The notes beneath the pieces were generated by a model. It saw nothing but the letters and a program-made list of their open reading frames with translations, had not been told where the DNA came from and made no database searches. From Paenibacillus sp. BIC5C1 (lineage in GTDB: Bacteria; Bacillota; Bacilli; Paenibacillales; Paenibacillaceae), in the NCBI RefSeq assembly GCF_032399705.1, contig NZ_CP135922.1:3658001-3722000 (forward strand): a DNA stretch of 64,000 nt, written 5' to 3'. The translations under genes were made by a program, and so were the position numbers. Positions 28,093-38,400 of the stretch are shown here, piece by piece. The first letter of the stretch is position 1, and the number at the start of each line of letters is the position of its first letter.

Positions 28093-28768
28093 AGCGATAC
28101 CCCATTCCCCGAATAGTTTCGATTAGTTCGTTGTCCCCGTCCCACCTCAGTTTTTCTCTCAATCTTCCTATATGAACATCGATCGACCTTTCAGTTACTG
28201 CCTTTTCATTATTGGGATACAGTTCATCAATGATCTGTTCCCTAGTTAGAATTTGATTGGGATGCACCATTAGAAAATACAAAAGACGGAACTCATGCTG
28301 TGTGAGTTGAATGTTTTCCCCGTTATAATGTACTTCACCCCGTAACTGTTTAATGGTTACTCCGCGGTACGTTAGTTTGCTACACCGCTGGCCCGTCCTC
28401 CGCAAAATGGATTCTACCCTTGCAACCAGTTCACCCGGACTAAACGGTTTCGTTACATAATCATCGGCTCCCGATTTTAATCCTTTAATCCGGCTATGTT
28501 CCTCTACTTTGGCTGTTAACATAATAATAGGAATTTCTTCTTTCAAATCAGCTCGAATACTCTTACAGACTTCTTCACCACTTATTTTCGGAAGCATTAA
28601 ATCCAAAATAACAAGACAAGGGTCATATTTTTTAAATGCATCTAGAGCTTCCTTCCCATCCCCAGCCTCATATACTTCATACCCTTCCTTTTCCAGGTAC
28701 AAGATAATCAACTTTCGAATTTTCACATCATCTTCTACTACTAAAATTCCGGTTCCCTCTACTCTCAT
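28073..28768 (-). CDS. OmpR-family response regulator
   Basis: 231 residues from the ATG at 28768 (GGAGG nine bases upstream). The receiver domain holds the acidic pair in VVEDD, phosphorylated D56 in LVILDLMLP and the switch Lys in DDYVTKPFSPGEL. The C-terminal winged helix ends EKLRWDGDNELIETIRGMGY RF-like (broken here for length). Overlaps the kinase gene, so translation is coupled. It lies 21 bases after the ResA-like gene and belongs to the same transcription unit. Confidence 0.93.
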   Translation of the reverse strand: MRVEGTGILVVEDDVKIRKLIILYLEKEGYEVYEAGDGKEALDAFKKYDPCLVILDLMLPKISGEEVCKSIRADLKEEIPIIMLTAKVEEHSRIKGLKSGADDYVTKPFSPGELVARVESILRRTGQRCSKLTYRGVTIKQLRGEVHYNGENIQLTQHEFRLLYFLMVHPNQILTREQIIDELYPNNEKAVTERSIDVHIGRLREKLRWDGDNELIETIRGMGYRFVAFQK

Positions 28769-28789
28769 TCCAAATACCTCCAAATTTAC

Positions 28790-29368
28790 TTAGCGTATTT
28801 CTTTAACTAGTTTTTCCATCATTTCATAATTCATTGGACCTGTAACTTTTTGCTGAATAACGCCCTGCGAATCAATAATATAACTCGTAGGAAGAGCACG
28901 AACCTGGTATATTTCTGCTATTTTATTTTGCTTATCCAATAAAATTGGGAATGTAATCCCAAATTCATCTAAAAATACAGGAATTCTATCTACACTTTTC
29001 TCTGAAGTTGTCATATTTATGGCAATTACTGTAGTATTTTCATCTGCATACTTATCATAAAATTTTTGCATATCCGGCATTTCTGCTCTACACGGCGGAC
29101 ACCAGGTTGCCCACATATTGACGATTACCTTCTGTCCTCTGAAATCAGAAAGCTTAAAGATTTTACCATCCAGACTATTTAACTCAAAGTCTGGTGCAAT
29201 GTTCCCTTGGTTAATACCTATAATCAGTGAAGAGTCATCTATTCCCTCCATTGCTTGTTCACTAGTTGCCAAGCTTGCTTGACGTTCATTATTTTTCTTA
29301 CTTGTATCGTAAATTCCCCACCCAACCAAACCGAGCAGGATTACAATGACAATAATATTTTTATTCAT
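28790..29368 (-). CDS. TlpA/ResA-like thiol-disulfide oxidoreductase
   Basis: About 192 residues: an N-terminal signal anchor (IIVIVILLGLVGWGIYDTS) and a thioredoxin-like AhpC/TSA-Redoxin domain with the active site WCPPC in NMWATWCPPCRAEM. The cis-Pro region is RALPTSYIID. It is exported and faces outside, where it would reduce disulfides, for example in apo-cytochrome c or other envelope proteins. Electrons would come from the CcdA protein encoded just upstream. Start at 29368 is chosen over 29380 because AGAGGATG is then at a workable distance. Confidence 0.9.
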   Translation of the reverse strand: MNKNIIVIVILLGLVGWGIYDTSKKNNERQASLATSEQAMEGIDDSSLIIGINQGNIAPDFELNSLDGKIFKLSDFRGQKVIVNMWATWCPPCRAEMPDMQKFYDKYADENTTVIAINMTTSEKSVDRIPVFLDEFGITFPILLDKQNKIAEIYQVRALPTSYIIDSQGVIQQKVTGPMNYEMMEKLVKEIR

Positions 29369-29389
29369 AGGAAAGATCATCCTCTCTAA

Positions 29390-30103
29390 TTAGAACATTG
29401 GCGCAAAGGAAGCGAGCCACGCACTTAACTTTTGCAATTGGCCCGAAAATAAAAGCAAGCCCATCGCGATCAAAATCCATCCGTTCAGCAGAGCCAAACT
29501 GGGTAACCATTTATTTATTTTTCTCATGATACCCTTAGACTTGGTAATCAAAATGGATATCAATAAAAAAGGAACTCCTAAACCTAACGAATAAAACAAC
29601 AATAAAAAGATTCCATTGTACATCGTTTCAGAAGATCCAGCCAACAGCAAAATTGAAGATAAAGCCAGACCGACGCAAGGTGTCCACCCCGTTCCAAAAG
29701 CAACTCCCACGACAAATGAATTCCACCCGCTTCCGTTCTTTGGAGCTTTGGTTTCCCGCTGCTTTTGAAACATGAGAACACGAAGATTTAAAATCCCTGC
29801 AATCTGTAGGCCAAATATAACAATAAGCAGTCCACTAATTTTTTCCAGTAGCCCTCGATTCGCAACGAAAATTTGTCCAATCATACTCGCAGAAGCACCC
29901 ATAAGCAGGAAAACCACAGTAAAACCAAGGATAAAGAGTGTGGAACGAATCATAAGTGTTCTATTTGAAACACTTGTTTTCTTCCCACTCCCATATGAGC
30001 CTGTAAGATTAGCAAGATAAGCAGGCAAAAGCGGAAAAATGCAGGGTGAAAAAAAGGATAGCATCCCTGCCACTAATGCAAATAGAATTGAAATATTGTC
30101 CAT
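29390..30103 (-). CDS. ccdA: CcdA-type membrane thiol transporter
   Basis: 237 residues with six membrane spans. The two conserved cysteines that pass electrons across the membrane are in FFSPCIFPLLPAYLANL and GTGWTPCVGLALSSIL. It takes electrons from cytoplasmic thioredoxin and gives them to the extracytoplasmic ResA-like protein encoded immediately downstream. Start is the ATG at 30103 with GGAGG seven bases upstream; the longer frame to 30121 has no site. Part of a five-gene group with a membrane protein and a two-component system. Confidence 0.93.
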   Translation of the reverse strand: MDNISILFALVAGMLSFFSPCIFPLLPAYLANLTGSYGSGKKTSVSNRTLMIRSTLFILGFTVVFLLMGASASMIGQIFVANRGLLEKISGLLIVIFGLQIAGILNLRVLMFQKQRETKAPKNGSGWNSFVVGVAFGTGWTPCVGLALSSILLLAGSSETMYNGIFLLLFYSLGLGVPFLLISILITKSKGIMRKINKWLPSLALLNGWILIAMGLLLFSGQLQKLSAWLASFAPMF

Positions 30104-30151
30104 TTGTGATTCCTCCAGCAAAGTATTCCTAACAACCGTAACGCAGGATGG

Positions 30152-30847
30152 TTAAGATTCATTAAAGCTCTCTTTTTTTATAAAGATGTGAATAAACAAA
30201 CAACATAGAGCAACAGTCAAAAAGACAAGCTGCTCACTAGATAATCCTAAGAACACTACTACAGAAAAGCTTTTAAAAAAGTAACTGAAAATCTGTCCGA
30301 TGCTGAACCAAAGAATAAGTTGATTGATTTCTTGTGGTTTTTCAAAGCTCTCTTTTCTGCTATACATCCAAACCAATAGTACGATTGCTAAAACAATTTG
30401 ACTGAGATCATACAGAAATAATGATGTTGTCGGATTGTTAAAAATGAGCTGGAATATAGAATAGAAGATTATATAAGAAAATAAGCTTGCCGCCAATACT
30501 GCCGCATACACCCAAAAGGTAATTCTGCGCTTCCTACTTTGAAAAAATAAGAAGACAAGAACTACAATCGCCGATAGCAAGATCCCACGCTCACCCCCGG
30601 TAAAATAAAGAAGGTAGTACGGATTATTCAAAACAGTAACGGGATTAAAAATAATCACACTAAACTTCCAAATCAAGAATGCCCCAAAAAGTACATTGGT
30701 TATATCATTTAGAATAGGCTTAATTAAATCGCTCTTACCCTTCAACCAATGTTTCATGGTTACATGTGCTGCCATTACAGAAAAAATTATTGCAATCCAA
30801 TTGTATTTAATAATTAGCGGCCCCCAAACGACAGCTTCTTGCATCAT
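30152..30847 (-). CDS. Polytopic membrane protein of unknown function
   Basis: 231 residues with about seven hydrophobic spans (for example WIAIIFSVMAAHVTM, GILLSAIVVLVFLFF and VVVFLGLSSEQLVFLTVAL). The start has GGAGGAGGAAAC before ATG. It is the first gene of the operon leading into ccdA, 48 bases apart. The topology and the WGPLIIKYN opening recall prolipoprotein diacylglyceryl transferase, but I cannot see the catalytic motifs, so I do not assign it. A partner in thiol or cytochrome biogenesis is a reasonable guess from position only. Confidence 0.75.
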   Translation of the reverse strand: MMQEAVVWGPLIIKYNWIAIIFSVMAAHVTMKHWLKGKSDLIKPILNDITNVLFGAFLIWKFSVIIFNPVTVLNNPYYLLYFTGGERGILLSAIVVLVFLFFQSRKRRITFWVYAAVLAASLFSYIIFYSIFQLIFNNPTTSLFLYDLSQIVLAIVLLVWMYSRKESFEKPQEINQLILWFSIGQIFSYFFKSFSVVVFLGLSSEQLVFLTVALCCLFIHIFIKKESFNES

Positions 30848-30907
30848 GTTTCCTCCTCCTTTTATTATTACTTTAGAGCCTAATTGTTAAGATTCGTTTA
30901 ACTAGAA

Positions 30908-30948
30908 ATAAACCTACTATCAGGCATTTGGCCTATCAGTAGGTTTAT
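30908..30948. terminator. Large hairpin upstream of the ccdA operon
   Basis: ATAAACCTACT...AGGC pairs with GCCT...AGTAGGTTTAT around an ATTTG loop, about 18 bp with small bulges. It is flanked by A/T-rich sequence on both sides and could stop transcription in either direction. Confidence 0.5.
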
Positions 30949-31161
30949 GTTCTTTATATGAATTTTGTTGAATTTGCAGCATGATATATTATGATAAATA
31001 ATAGTTATGTAGTTTAGTTCCAATCATTTTCCGGGTGCTTTACACATGACTGTTCTTTACAAAGTATTGTCATGCTTGATTCTTGCACTGAACCTTCGTC
31101 CGTTAGCTGAGGTACAAAAAAACCATCAACCCTCTAGTTCTTAAATTCATACGCTCTTTTC

Positions 31162-31262
31162 TCGCCAGAAGATCTCCATCATGGTACTAGTTAGATAACT
31201 ACCTAATCAGAAATGACACAATATTCTTGTCCTCAGCTTGGGTCAAGAACTTTGTTTTTGTC
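31162..31262. repeat. Ninety-base intergenic repeat, copy 1
   Basis: 31162-31250 (TCGCCAGAAGATCTCCATCA onward, then AGAAATGACACAATATTC) matches 44341-44430 over about 90 bases with scattered changes. The right part contains the family A hairpin TTCTTGTCC/GGGTCAAGAA. Confidence 0.65.
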
Positions 31263-31392
31263 CAGCGACAAACGACATCTGCGCTTGGGCAAAATCCGGC
31301 CTTTTTGGACCTGCCAAGTACCTCCACCTTAATACTCTCATTTCTAAATAGAATCCTTAAAAAATAGGAAATTGCCTAACATTTTTTACTTA

Positions 31393-31443
31393 ACTACCCG
31401 TTAGTTGGACGAAAGCAGCTGATCACTTGATCAACTGCTTTCT
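31393..31443. terminator. Terminator-like repeat (family B), copy 2
   Basis: GAAAGCAGCTGATCA pairs with TGATCAACTGCTTTC (31411-31442), preceded by CGTTAGTTGGAC. It lies 50 bases past the stop of the SLH-protein gene on the minus strand. Confidence 0.6.
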
Positions 31444-31491
31444 TAGTTCTATTACGATATCGTTTCCACCAATGTTTGTAAAAGAATATTC

Positions 31492-34400
31492 TTACAGGAC
31501 ATTCAAGGCACGGTACATCATTGCCACAAACTGTGCACGTGTCACGGGTTCCTCCGGCTTAAATTTGCCATTATCCCCTAGTACAATCTTTAGTTCTGTC
31601 AGTGCAGCGATGTAATCATAGCTCCAATGCGTTGTAGGTACATCTTGGAAAGCAACTGTTCCACCTGGTTCGATCTTAAGGGCGAGCGTCAAAATTTTGG
31701 CCATCTCTGCACGAGTCAGCAAGTGATTTGGATTAAAATTCCCATTTGATCCATCGACGATACCCGCTTGTTGCATTGACATAATGGCTTCATAGTTAGG
31801 ATGGCTTGGTGTTACGTCAGAAAATAAAACTGCCTCACGTACTGGTTCAAACTCAAAAGCACGCATCAATAGTAGAGCCATGTGCTGGCGCTTGATGCTT
31901 TCATTGGGATGAAAAGAACCGTCTGGATATCCTGTAATCATCCCTTGACTTGCTAATTCCTCAATCATTTCTTTTGCCCAATGTCCTGAAATATCGTCAA
32001 AAGTTACAACGGGTAGTTCAGATTGTGGTTCTTCCGGGGTTGGTACTGGTGTTGGGTTTTTGACCCATTTTGCATACAATGTTGTATCTTTTGTCACTCG
32101 ATCCTTCGTGAGTTCCCACTGTTTTGTCAAAGCCAAATCATGATACCATCCACCAAATGTATATCCTTCTTTTGCGGGGACGGGTAGCTCTGCCAGCCTT
32201 GTATCATACGCGACAGACAGATGAACTAACAGCTTCCCTCCATTCGTTTCAAAAAATACAATTAAATCTTGGGGAGGCGTTTGAATAGTTCCTCCTCCAT
32301 TATTTTCAGAAGAGTTATTTTTAATCCACTTCGCATACAACGTTATATTCGCTGTAATGGCATCTTTCGTAAAATTCCACTGGTTAATGAGGGCTGCCTC
32401 TTTAAACCAACCAGAAAATGTATAACCTTGTTTAGTTGGTGCTGTCGGTTCTGTTGCTGTTGCATTGTATGATATATTCTGAGTCGCCACAACATTGCCG
32501 CCATTTGATTCAAATGACACTGTATAAGAACTAACCTTCCACAAGGCATACAGTGTGACATCTGAGGCGTTAATATTAAACTTGTTATTTAGCACATAAT
32601 TTATCCCACTACCATCTGCTTTGGTATTCCAACCATCAAACGTAAATCCAGTCCTTACTAAATTCCCACTATTATCAGATACTGTAACGGTATCTCCATT
32701 CTCATAAGTCTGAATATCGACTGGTTTTTGTCCTCCAGTAGCACCGTTCCCGTCGTATGTTACTGTATATTTAGTTGGAGCTATTTTAATAATAGTAAAT
32801 GTTATGGTAATCGAGTTACCAGCGCTATCCGTAACAATGAGTACATAGGAACCATCAGCATCCACGGACGTCCCACTTACAAACGCGCTACCATTAAGTG
32901 TTGCAGTACCTTCGTTAAATGTAATGGTTTGTGAAGAATCGTAACTCTCTCCTTCTTCTACACCACTGACAACAGGGGCTGTCGTATCCAGAGTGATACT
33001 ATCTTGAGCTGACCCGACATTACCCGCCCGATCAATCAATCGTACATAGACTGACTTGTTTCCATCTCCTGCTGGTAGTGTATAGCTCATGCTCGCGTTA
33101 TATGTCTCTTCAGTTGACCATGTGACATTGTCATTCGAAAGCTGTATAAGCTCTACATCGTCAACGCCTGCTCCTAACGTGAGACCAAGCGTTACCTGTA
33201 ACGATGCTGTGTACGCTGCTCCTCCATTAATCGTTATTGATCCTGTTGGCGCTATCTTATCCAAAGTTACTGTTGCATTGTACACTGGAGATACATTCCC
33301 TGCTCCATCTATGAGCTCAATTGTAATAGCTTTTTCTCCATCCGTATTACCTACATTAATAGTAAAACTATTTGTATACGCTAGAGTTGTTGGAGGTAAT
33401 CCGTTATGCGTATAGCGAATGTTCACAATATCCGTCACGCCTGCTGCTGGTGTTATATCAACGTATACGTTGGAGTTATTCGTATAAGCTCTACCGTCAT
33501 TCACAACGACCGTACCTGTTGGTGCTGTTGTATCTAATATAATACTGTCTTGAATGACGGTAATATTGCCTGCTCGATCAATTAAACGAACATATACCGT
33601 TTTATTTCCATCGCCAGTAGGCAACGTATAGCTTTTGGTTGAGCTAAAGGCTTCAACAGACGTCCAAACACTATTATTAGTTGAAAATTGTACCCCAACC
33701 ACATCTGTCACGCCACTATCCAAGGATAGATTAAGTGTTACATCACGATTCGTTGTATACGCATTTCCATTATTAATAACGACCGAGCCTGTTGGCGGTA
33801 CCGTATCCAGCGTTATAACTCTTTGATATTCCGGTGATTCATTCCCTGCACCATCAACAAGCTTAAAGCTCAATATTTTATCTCCATTCGCAGCTCCTAT
33901 AGCTAGCATAAAGCTTGGTACATAAGGCATCTGTGTAAATGGATTTCCATTAACCGAATATTGGATATGTGTAATATCATTTACACCAACAAATGGCGTT
34001 ATTGAAACAGATACAGCTGTATTATTCGTATATTGGTTGCCTTGGTTGACAATTACCGTTCCTGTCGGAGGCGTCTTATCTATTCGGAATTGGATCGTTT
34101 TTGATTGACTGCCTTCTGTAACTGTTAACGTATAAGAACCTTCAGCAGAAACCTGTGTTCCACTTGTAAGTTGACTTCCATTTAAAGTTGCTGTGCCGAC
34201 ATTAAATTGCGGTGTTACATTCGTGTTGTATAGACCACCATCTACAACACCTGTTATTTCGATGTTCACAATTTCAGAGTATGTAATAATCAAATACGGA
34301 CCCAGACTGCCGTTATGCACATGATTTTCGGTCATTTGTATAAAATGATCAGAATACGCTATTCCTGCTTGAGCTGCTTCTTGAGCGGTCATTCCTGAAA

Positions 34401-34959
34401 GAATGAAGGTTGCTCTAGGATCAGCTTTTGCGGATTCCGCTGATATGTAGCTAGTAAAATTAAAGGGAGCCAGTGTCGGTTTAAGTAGAGGTACATTATT
34501 GGCTAATAGTCTTGATTGTGTAGAGCCTGAAGTTGGAACTGGTGGTGACATTAAATTACTATCCTGTGCCCAGCTATGATCTATACTCGTAGAAACTTTT
34601 AGCGAAAAATTAGTTGTTGCCTGAAAATTACCACCTGTTACAGGAATATAAAGATTTGCAGTTTCAACCTCATATCCATTGGGAGTTGGCGGCAAACTGA
34701 ACTTAAGTAATACTTGCACCTCTAAAGGGCCACCGAATGTTCCCTGATAACCTACATCAAGATAACCGAGGTGCCCATCTTCATAAATCATTCCTGCATT
34801 AATTCCCTCATAAATCATTGTTGTATCCTCTGCCGCATAAATAGGTGTCGGAACGATGTTTGCAGATGCCGCACTTGGATGAATAAAAATTAGGAAAAAT
34901 GCCATACAAACGAATAGAACTAGCAAGCTTGCAGTCGAAACAACTCTCTTTCTCACCAC
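31492..34959 (-). CDS. S-layer-homology surface protein with Ig-like and InlB repeats
   Basis: About 1155 residues. It opens with a signal peptide (LLVLFVCMAFFLIFI, cleavage after SAASA). A DNRLRE-like beta domain follows (to about 200), then a string of Ig-like modules about 100 residues each, recognisable by TPPTGTVIVNQGNQYT, VPPTGSVVINNGNAYT and two further variants (TAPTG.., IAPTG..). Three Listeria-Bacteroides/InlB B-repeats follow (YTVTYDGNG, YTVSFESNGG, LIVFFETNGG, each ending in TLYA-x-W). The C-terminus has three SLH motifs (FDDISGHWAKEMIEELA, FSDVTPSHPNYEAI, FQDVPTTHWSYDYI) that bind secondary cell-wall polymer. GTG at 34959 is best placed behind AAAGG. A wall-anchored adhesin-like protein; no enzyme domain seen. 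Confidence 0.92.
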   Translation of the reverse strand: MVRKRVVSTASLLVLFVCMAFFLIFIHPSAASANIVPTPIYAAEDTTMIYEGINAGMIYEDGHLGYLDVGYQGTFGGPLEVQVLLKFSLPPTPNGYEVETANLYIPVTGGNFQATTNFSLKVSTSIDHSWAQDSNLMSPPVPTSGSTQSRLLANNVPLLKPTLAPFNFTSYISAESAKADPRATFILSGMTAQEAAQAGIAYSDHFIQMTENHVHNGSLGPYLIITYSEIVNIEITGVVDGGLYNTNVTPQFNVGTATLNGSQLTSGTQVSAEGSYTLTVTEGSQSKTIQFRIDKTPPTGTVIVNQGNQYTNNTAVSVSITPFVGVNDITHIQYSVNGNPFTQMPYVPSFMLAIGAANGDKILSFKLVDGAGNESPEYQRVITLDTVPPTGSVVINNGNAYTTNRDVTLNLSLDSGVTDVVGVQFSTNNSVWTSVEAFSSTKSYTLPTGDGNKTVYVRLIDRAGNITVIQDSIILDTTAPTGTVVVNDGRAYTNNSNVYVDITPAAGVTDIVNIRYTHNGLPPTTLAYTNSFTINVGNTDGEKAITIELIDGAGNVSPVYNATVTLDKIAPTGSITINGGAAYTASLQVTLGLTLGAGVDDVELIQLSNDNVTWSTEETYNASMSYTLPAGDGNKSVYVRLIDRAGNVGSAQDSITLDTTAPVVSGVEEGESYDSSQTITFNEGTATLNGSAFVSGTSVDADGSYVLIVTDSAGNSITITFTIIKIAPTKYTVTYDGNGATGGQKPVDIQTYENGDTVTVSDNSGNLVRTGFTFDGWNTKADGSGINYVLNNKFNINASDVTLYALWKVSSYTVSFESNGGNVVATQNISYNATATEPTAPTKQGYTFSGWFKEAALINQWNFTKDAITANITLYAKWIKNNSSENNGGGTIQTPPQDLIVFFETNGGKLLVHLSVAYDTRLAELPVPAKEGYTFGGWYHDLALTKQWELTKDRVTKDTTLYAKWVKNPTPVPTPEEPQSELPVVTFDDISGHWAKEMIEELASQGMITGYPDGSFHPNESIKRQHMALLLMRAFEFEPVREAVLFSDVTPSHPNYEAIMSMQQAGIVDGSNGNFNPNHLLTRAEMAKILTLALKIEPGGTVAFQDVPTTHWSYDYIAALTELKIVLGDNGKFKPEEPVTRAQFVAMMYRALNVL

Positions 34960-35210
34960 ATACACATCCTTTCATACAATTGGTCTCTTCTGCTCCCGTA
35001 TGAATTCGAACCGATTGCTTAAGAAGACCTCCTATCACTTGACTCCATCTAGACATTATAGTCTCACCATAGAATATTTAAGTCCTACTAAAGTAGTACA
35101 CCAAAAAAAGTTTGATACAGAAATTAATCGGACCCATTTTTGTGCATTTCTAAGACTTCTTCCTTTCTACAATACGGAATGACCAAAGAACTCGATTTGT
35201 TATCTGTTTG

Positions 35211-35253
35211 AAAAAAACAAGGAAGCGGCCCTTTCAGGCTCGCTTCCTTGTTT
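35211..35253 (-). terminator. Terminator of the large regulator gene
   Basis: AAACAAGGAAGCG and CGCTTCCTTGTTT form a 12-13 bp stem followed by seven T residues on the minus strand, directly after the stop of the LuxR-type HTH segment (35255). Confidence 0.85.
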
Positions 35254-35254
35254 G

Positions 35255-35449
35255 TCACTCTATTAATTGTAACTCTCTGGCACGTACGACAGCTTGTCCA
35301 CGCCGTTTTACACCTAACTTGCCGTATATTCTAGAAGTATGTGTCTTGACCGTCGTCTCTGCGATACCAAAGAGATCGGCAATCTCTCTGTTCGACAAGC
35401 CTTTTGCTATCGCAACTATAATTTCCGTTTCTCGTTCTGTCAGTGGTTC
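35255..35449 (-). pseudogene. Detached LuxR-type HTH domain
   Basis: 65 codons that encode a complete GerE/LuxR DNA-binding domain: EPLTERETEIIVAIAKGLSN, then REIADLFGIAETTVKTHTSR and YGKLGVKRRGQAVVRA. It begins exactly where the 1405-residue regulator stops, in another frame, and has no start codon or ribosome site of its own. It is the natural C-terminus of that protein, separated by a one-base frameshift at 35448-35455. Confidence 0.85.
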
Positions 35450-38400
35450 AGTTCATCCCCGGTTGAATGAGAATAGGCACCACGGATGAAGTGTTACTTT
35501 CGAAAACCTTCGGGAATGTTCTATCCGCAGATTCTTCTTCCAGCAGCTTGAGATATATGATCCGTGTCGCTATAAGCTCCAACATCTGAATATCCCTCCT
35601 TGTGAACACGCCCGGCATCTGTCGATTTTCCAAGTATAGTAGATAGGAAGCTTGTTCTCCCGGAAAATCAATTGACATACACAGAATCGACCTCTGTTTT
35701 CTTGTTGCAATATAAGTATCCCTCACCCAAAAACTCTGAAGCGCGTCATGCAGAATTAGCGGTTTCGCCGTCATCGCTGTATGACGTAAGACGCTCTCCG
35801 CATACAGGTCGGCTTCTTTTTCCTTATCAGTCCAGTAAGAAGAGTTAGCTTCAATAATGAACTCATTATTTTGACGCTTCAACAACAGACCACGCTCTGC
35901 TCCGGTTTGTCTTAGAGCTGTTTTTAAGAGATTTAACTTCCAGTCTGCCTTACTCGTCTGTGCTAGCCCATTGATGATTCGTTGTAAAAGCTCGAATTGC
36001 TCTTCGCTCTTCGAACCTTCACCTAGCTTGGGGCTGTTCTCCCAAGCTAACTCTGTGATGGTTTGAGTCATATGTGCTCGCTCCTGTAATACGGGACCCT
36101 CATATCGTTTGTAAACCGGGTCCAGCAACTCAGCGTGTCTGCTTCTAATTTGAGTTACTTTGGAGGTGATTCCCCATTCGGCGTATGCCGCACAAGCATC
36201 CATCATCGTAATTGCCGCTCCGGATCGGCTGAGCAGTTCATCTTGATAACATACAGCAAGCCGTTCGCAAGCAATGGCTTCCAGCAATACGTATTTCTCT
36301 GTTCTCGCTCGCTTAATTGCAGCCGTATATTGTTGCATGGCGCCCAACGAATTCCCTGCAATCCGTTCACCCTCTGCTTTGATTAGCAAATATGCGGAGG
36401 ACTTACTGTCTAGAAATCCTCGCCAACTCTTCATCAATCGCAATTGCGCGCGTATGGTCTTCCGAATCCGCTTACGATCCTCCCTATTCGTCTCAAAATA
36501 AAATCCAGCTAATGCCAAACTCTCGTAAACACGTTGTTTGCGAACTCGCATCCAATCCAAATGAAATTCGTTTCCCCTTCCTCGCTGCGACCAATACAGC
36601 GCTTCCTTGTACCTGCCCGACAGCAACGCCACCTCGAGCCGACAACCGCAGCTATAGTTGTCCTCTCCCTGGTGATCCAATTCACTGCCAGTCGACACTA
36701 GTGGAATAGAAACAAAACTGTCGATCAAAGAATCGTCTTGCAGCACTGCTGTGTAACTACTCGTCAGCCGCATCATTTCCAGAATATTGTCGTCGGCAAT
36801 CTGCCGCATGTTCTCCTCAAAGTATCGGAGCAATTCATTTAGGACATATGCATTCCCATGATTACCCATAACACAAAAAATCAAGGCGGAATTAGCAAAG
36901 TCATGATCGCCCGCTTCCATCCCTTGACGCATCGCATTGAACAGGACAATAGAAGATTCCAAAGGACTGTCCATTTGCTTGATCATTCCGCTCAGAAAAG
37001 TAAATACATGCTTTTTCCTCAATGTAGAGGTGTTCGCGATCTGCAGAAACACCCCCTCAGCAATCGGAGTCGTTCGAGCAAAGCTCGGAAATGTCCTTTG
37101 CACAATCAGCTCATATCCTCCGATCATTGATGCTAGCGACTCATTTACCCCTTTATGCAACCCATGACGAATAAATCGGGCATACAATTCCAGTAGCGAT
37201 CGTGCATCGTGTGTAAGCAATGGAAGAAACAACAGCTCCATTAAATGGCATAATTCCTCATAATCCTCATACTCCTCGTCAAGCGGGTTGGACAGCAGAA
37301 GGTGCTTCTCCCGTTTTCGATGTAAGAGGACCGCGGTCGAGGCCACTTCCTTGGCGATAGACAACAGGGAACTCTTCTTCCCAAGCTTCCAACCGTACGA
37401 GCCTAGCGCCTCCATTCCAAATTGAACCGCAGTCTCATTGTCCACGAATGCATGGAATTGTATCAAAGGTGCCCAGATTTTGAGTCGCTCCGATCGGCTC
37501 AGTCGATCGCTGTTTTGGTGCAAGTCCACCAACAGTTCTTTCGCCCGTGCGCTATTGCCACCCATATACTCCGTCCATGCTAATACCAACTGCAACTCGA
37601 CATCGAGTGTACCTGGTACTTCCGCCTTGCATGTTGCCAGCAGATGAAGCCCATTTTCGGCATAATACTTCCCTTTTGCATAGCGCGCCGCTGCCAACGC
37701 CTCTTGTCCCGCTTGAAGATTGTACTCGATCAATTGCTTCGTTTCTTGGTCTGATAATGCCGAAGCTGCCAGGTTCAGATGATCAATCGCTGTTCTTGAC
37801 AGGTCATCGTGTGACTTCTGAGTGCGATCCAGTAGGAACCGTCCAATTACCCGGTGTCGGTGGATATTGCGTCCTGAATCGAAGGCATATACCATTCGGT
37901 GAATGAATTCATGGACAAACACATAGATCAAATCCTGTTCATCTTCTTGCTCTGCTTCGTCTTCCCGATAAATAAACCCTTCAGCTTCCGCCTCTTGAAG
38001 AATAAGGAATACCATATCCACTGATATGCCGCACACTTCGGCCAAGAGTGTTAACTGAAATACCGGACCAATTGCGGCCGCCATAGCCAAGAACTCCTTA
38101 CGATCTTCCTTGAGCTTGGAGAAGCCTACCTCCAGCAAACGCAGATGTTCTTCGGACCTGCCTAGTTGCCGGGTTATTTCAGAGTCCCATACCCACTGAC
38201 GTCGTCTTTCATCAAAACGTAGTCTGTTCTCCTTTATCCATCCCTCCAGCAAGAGACGAACCGAGCCGGGATTACCACCTGTCTGATCGTGGACAGACCG
38301 CGCCAGAAGTTGAATGCGACCGGATTTCTCATATAGAGCATCAGAGATCAACTGCCTCACATCCTCATAAGCCAGCGGTGGCAGAGTCACTTGTTCCTCA

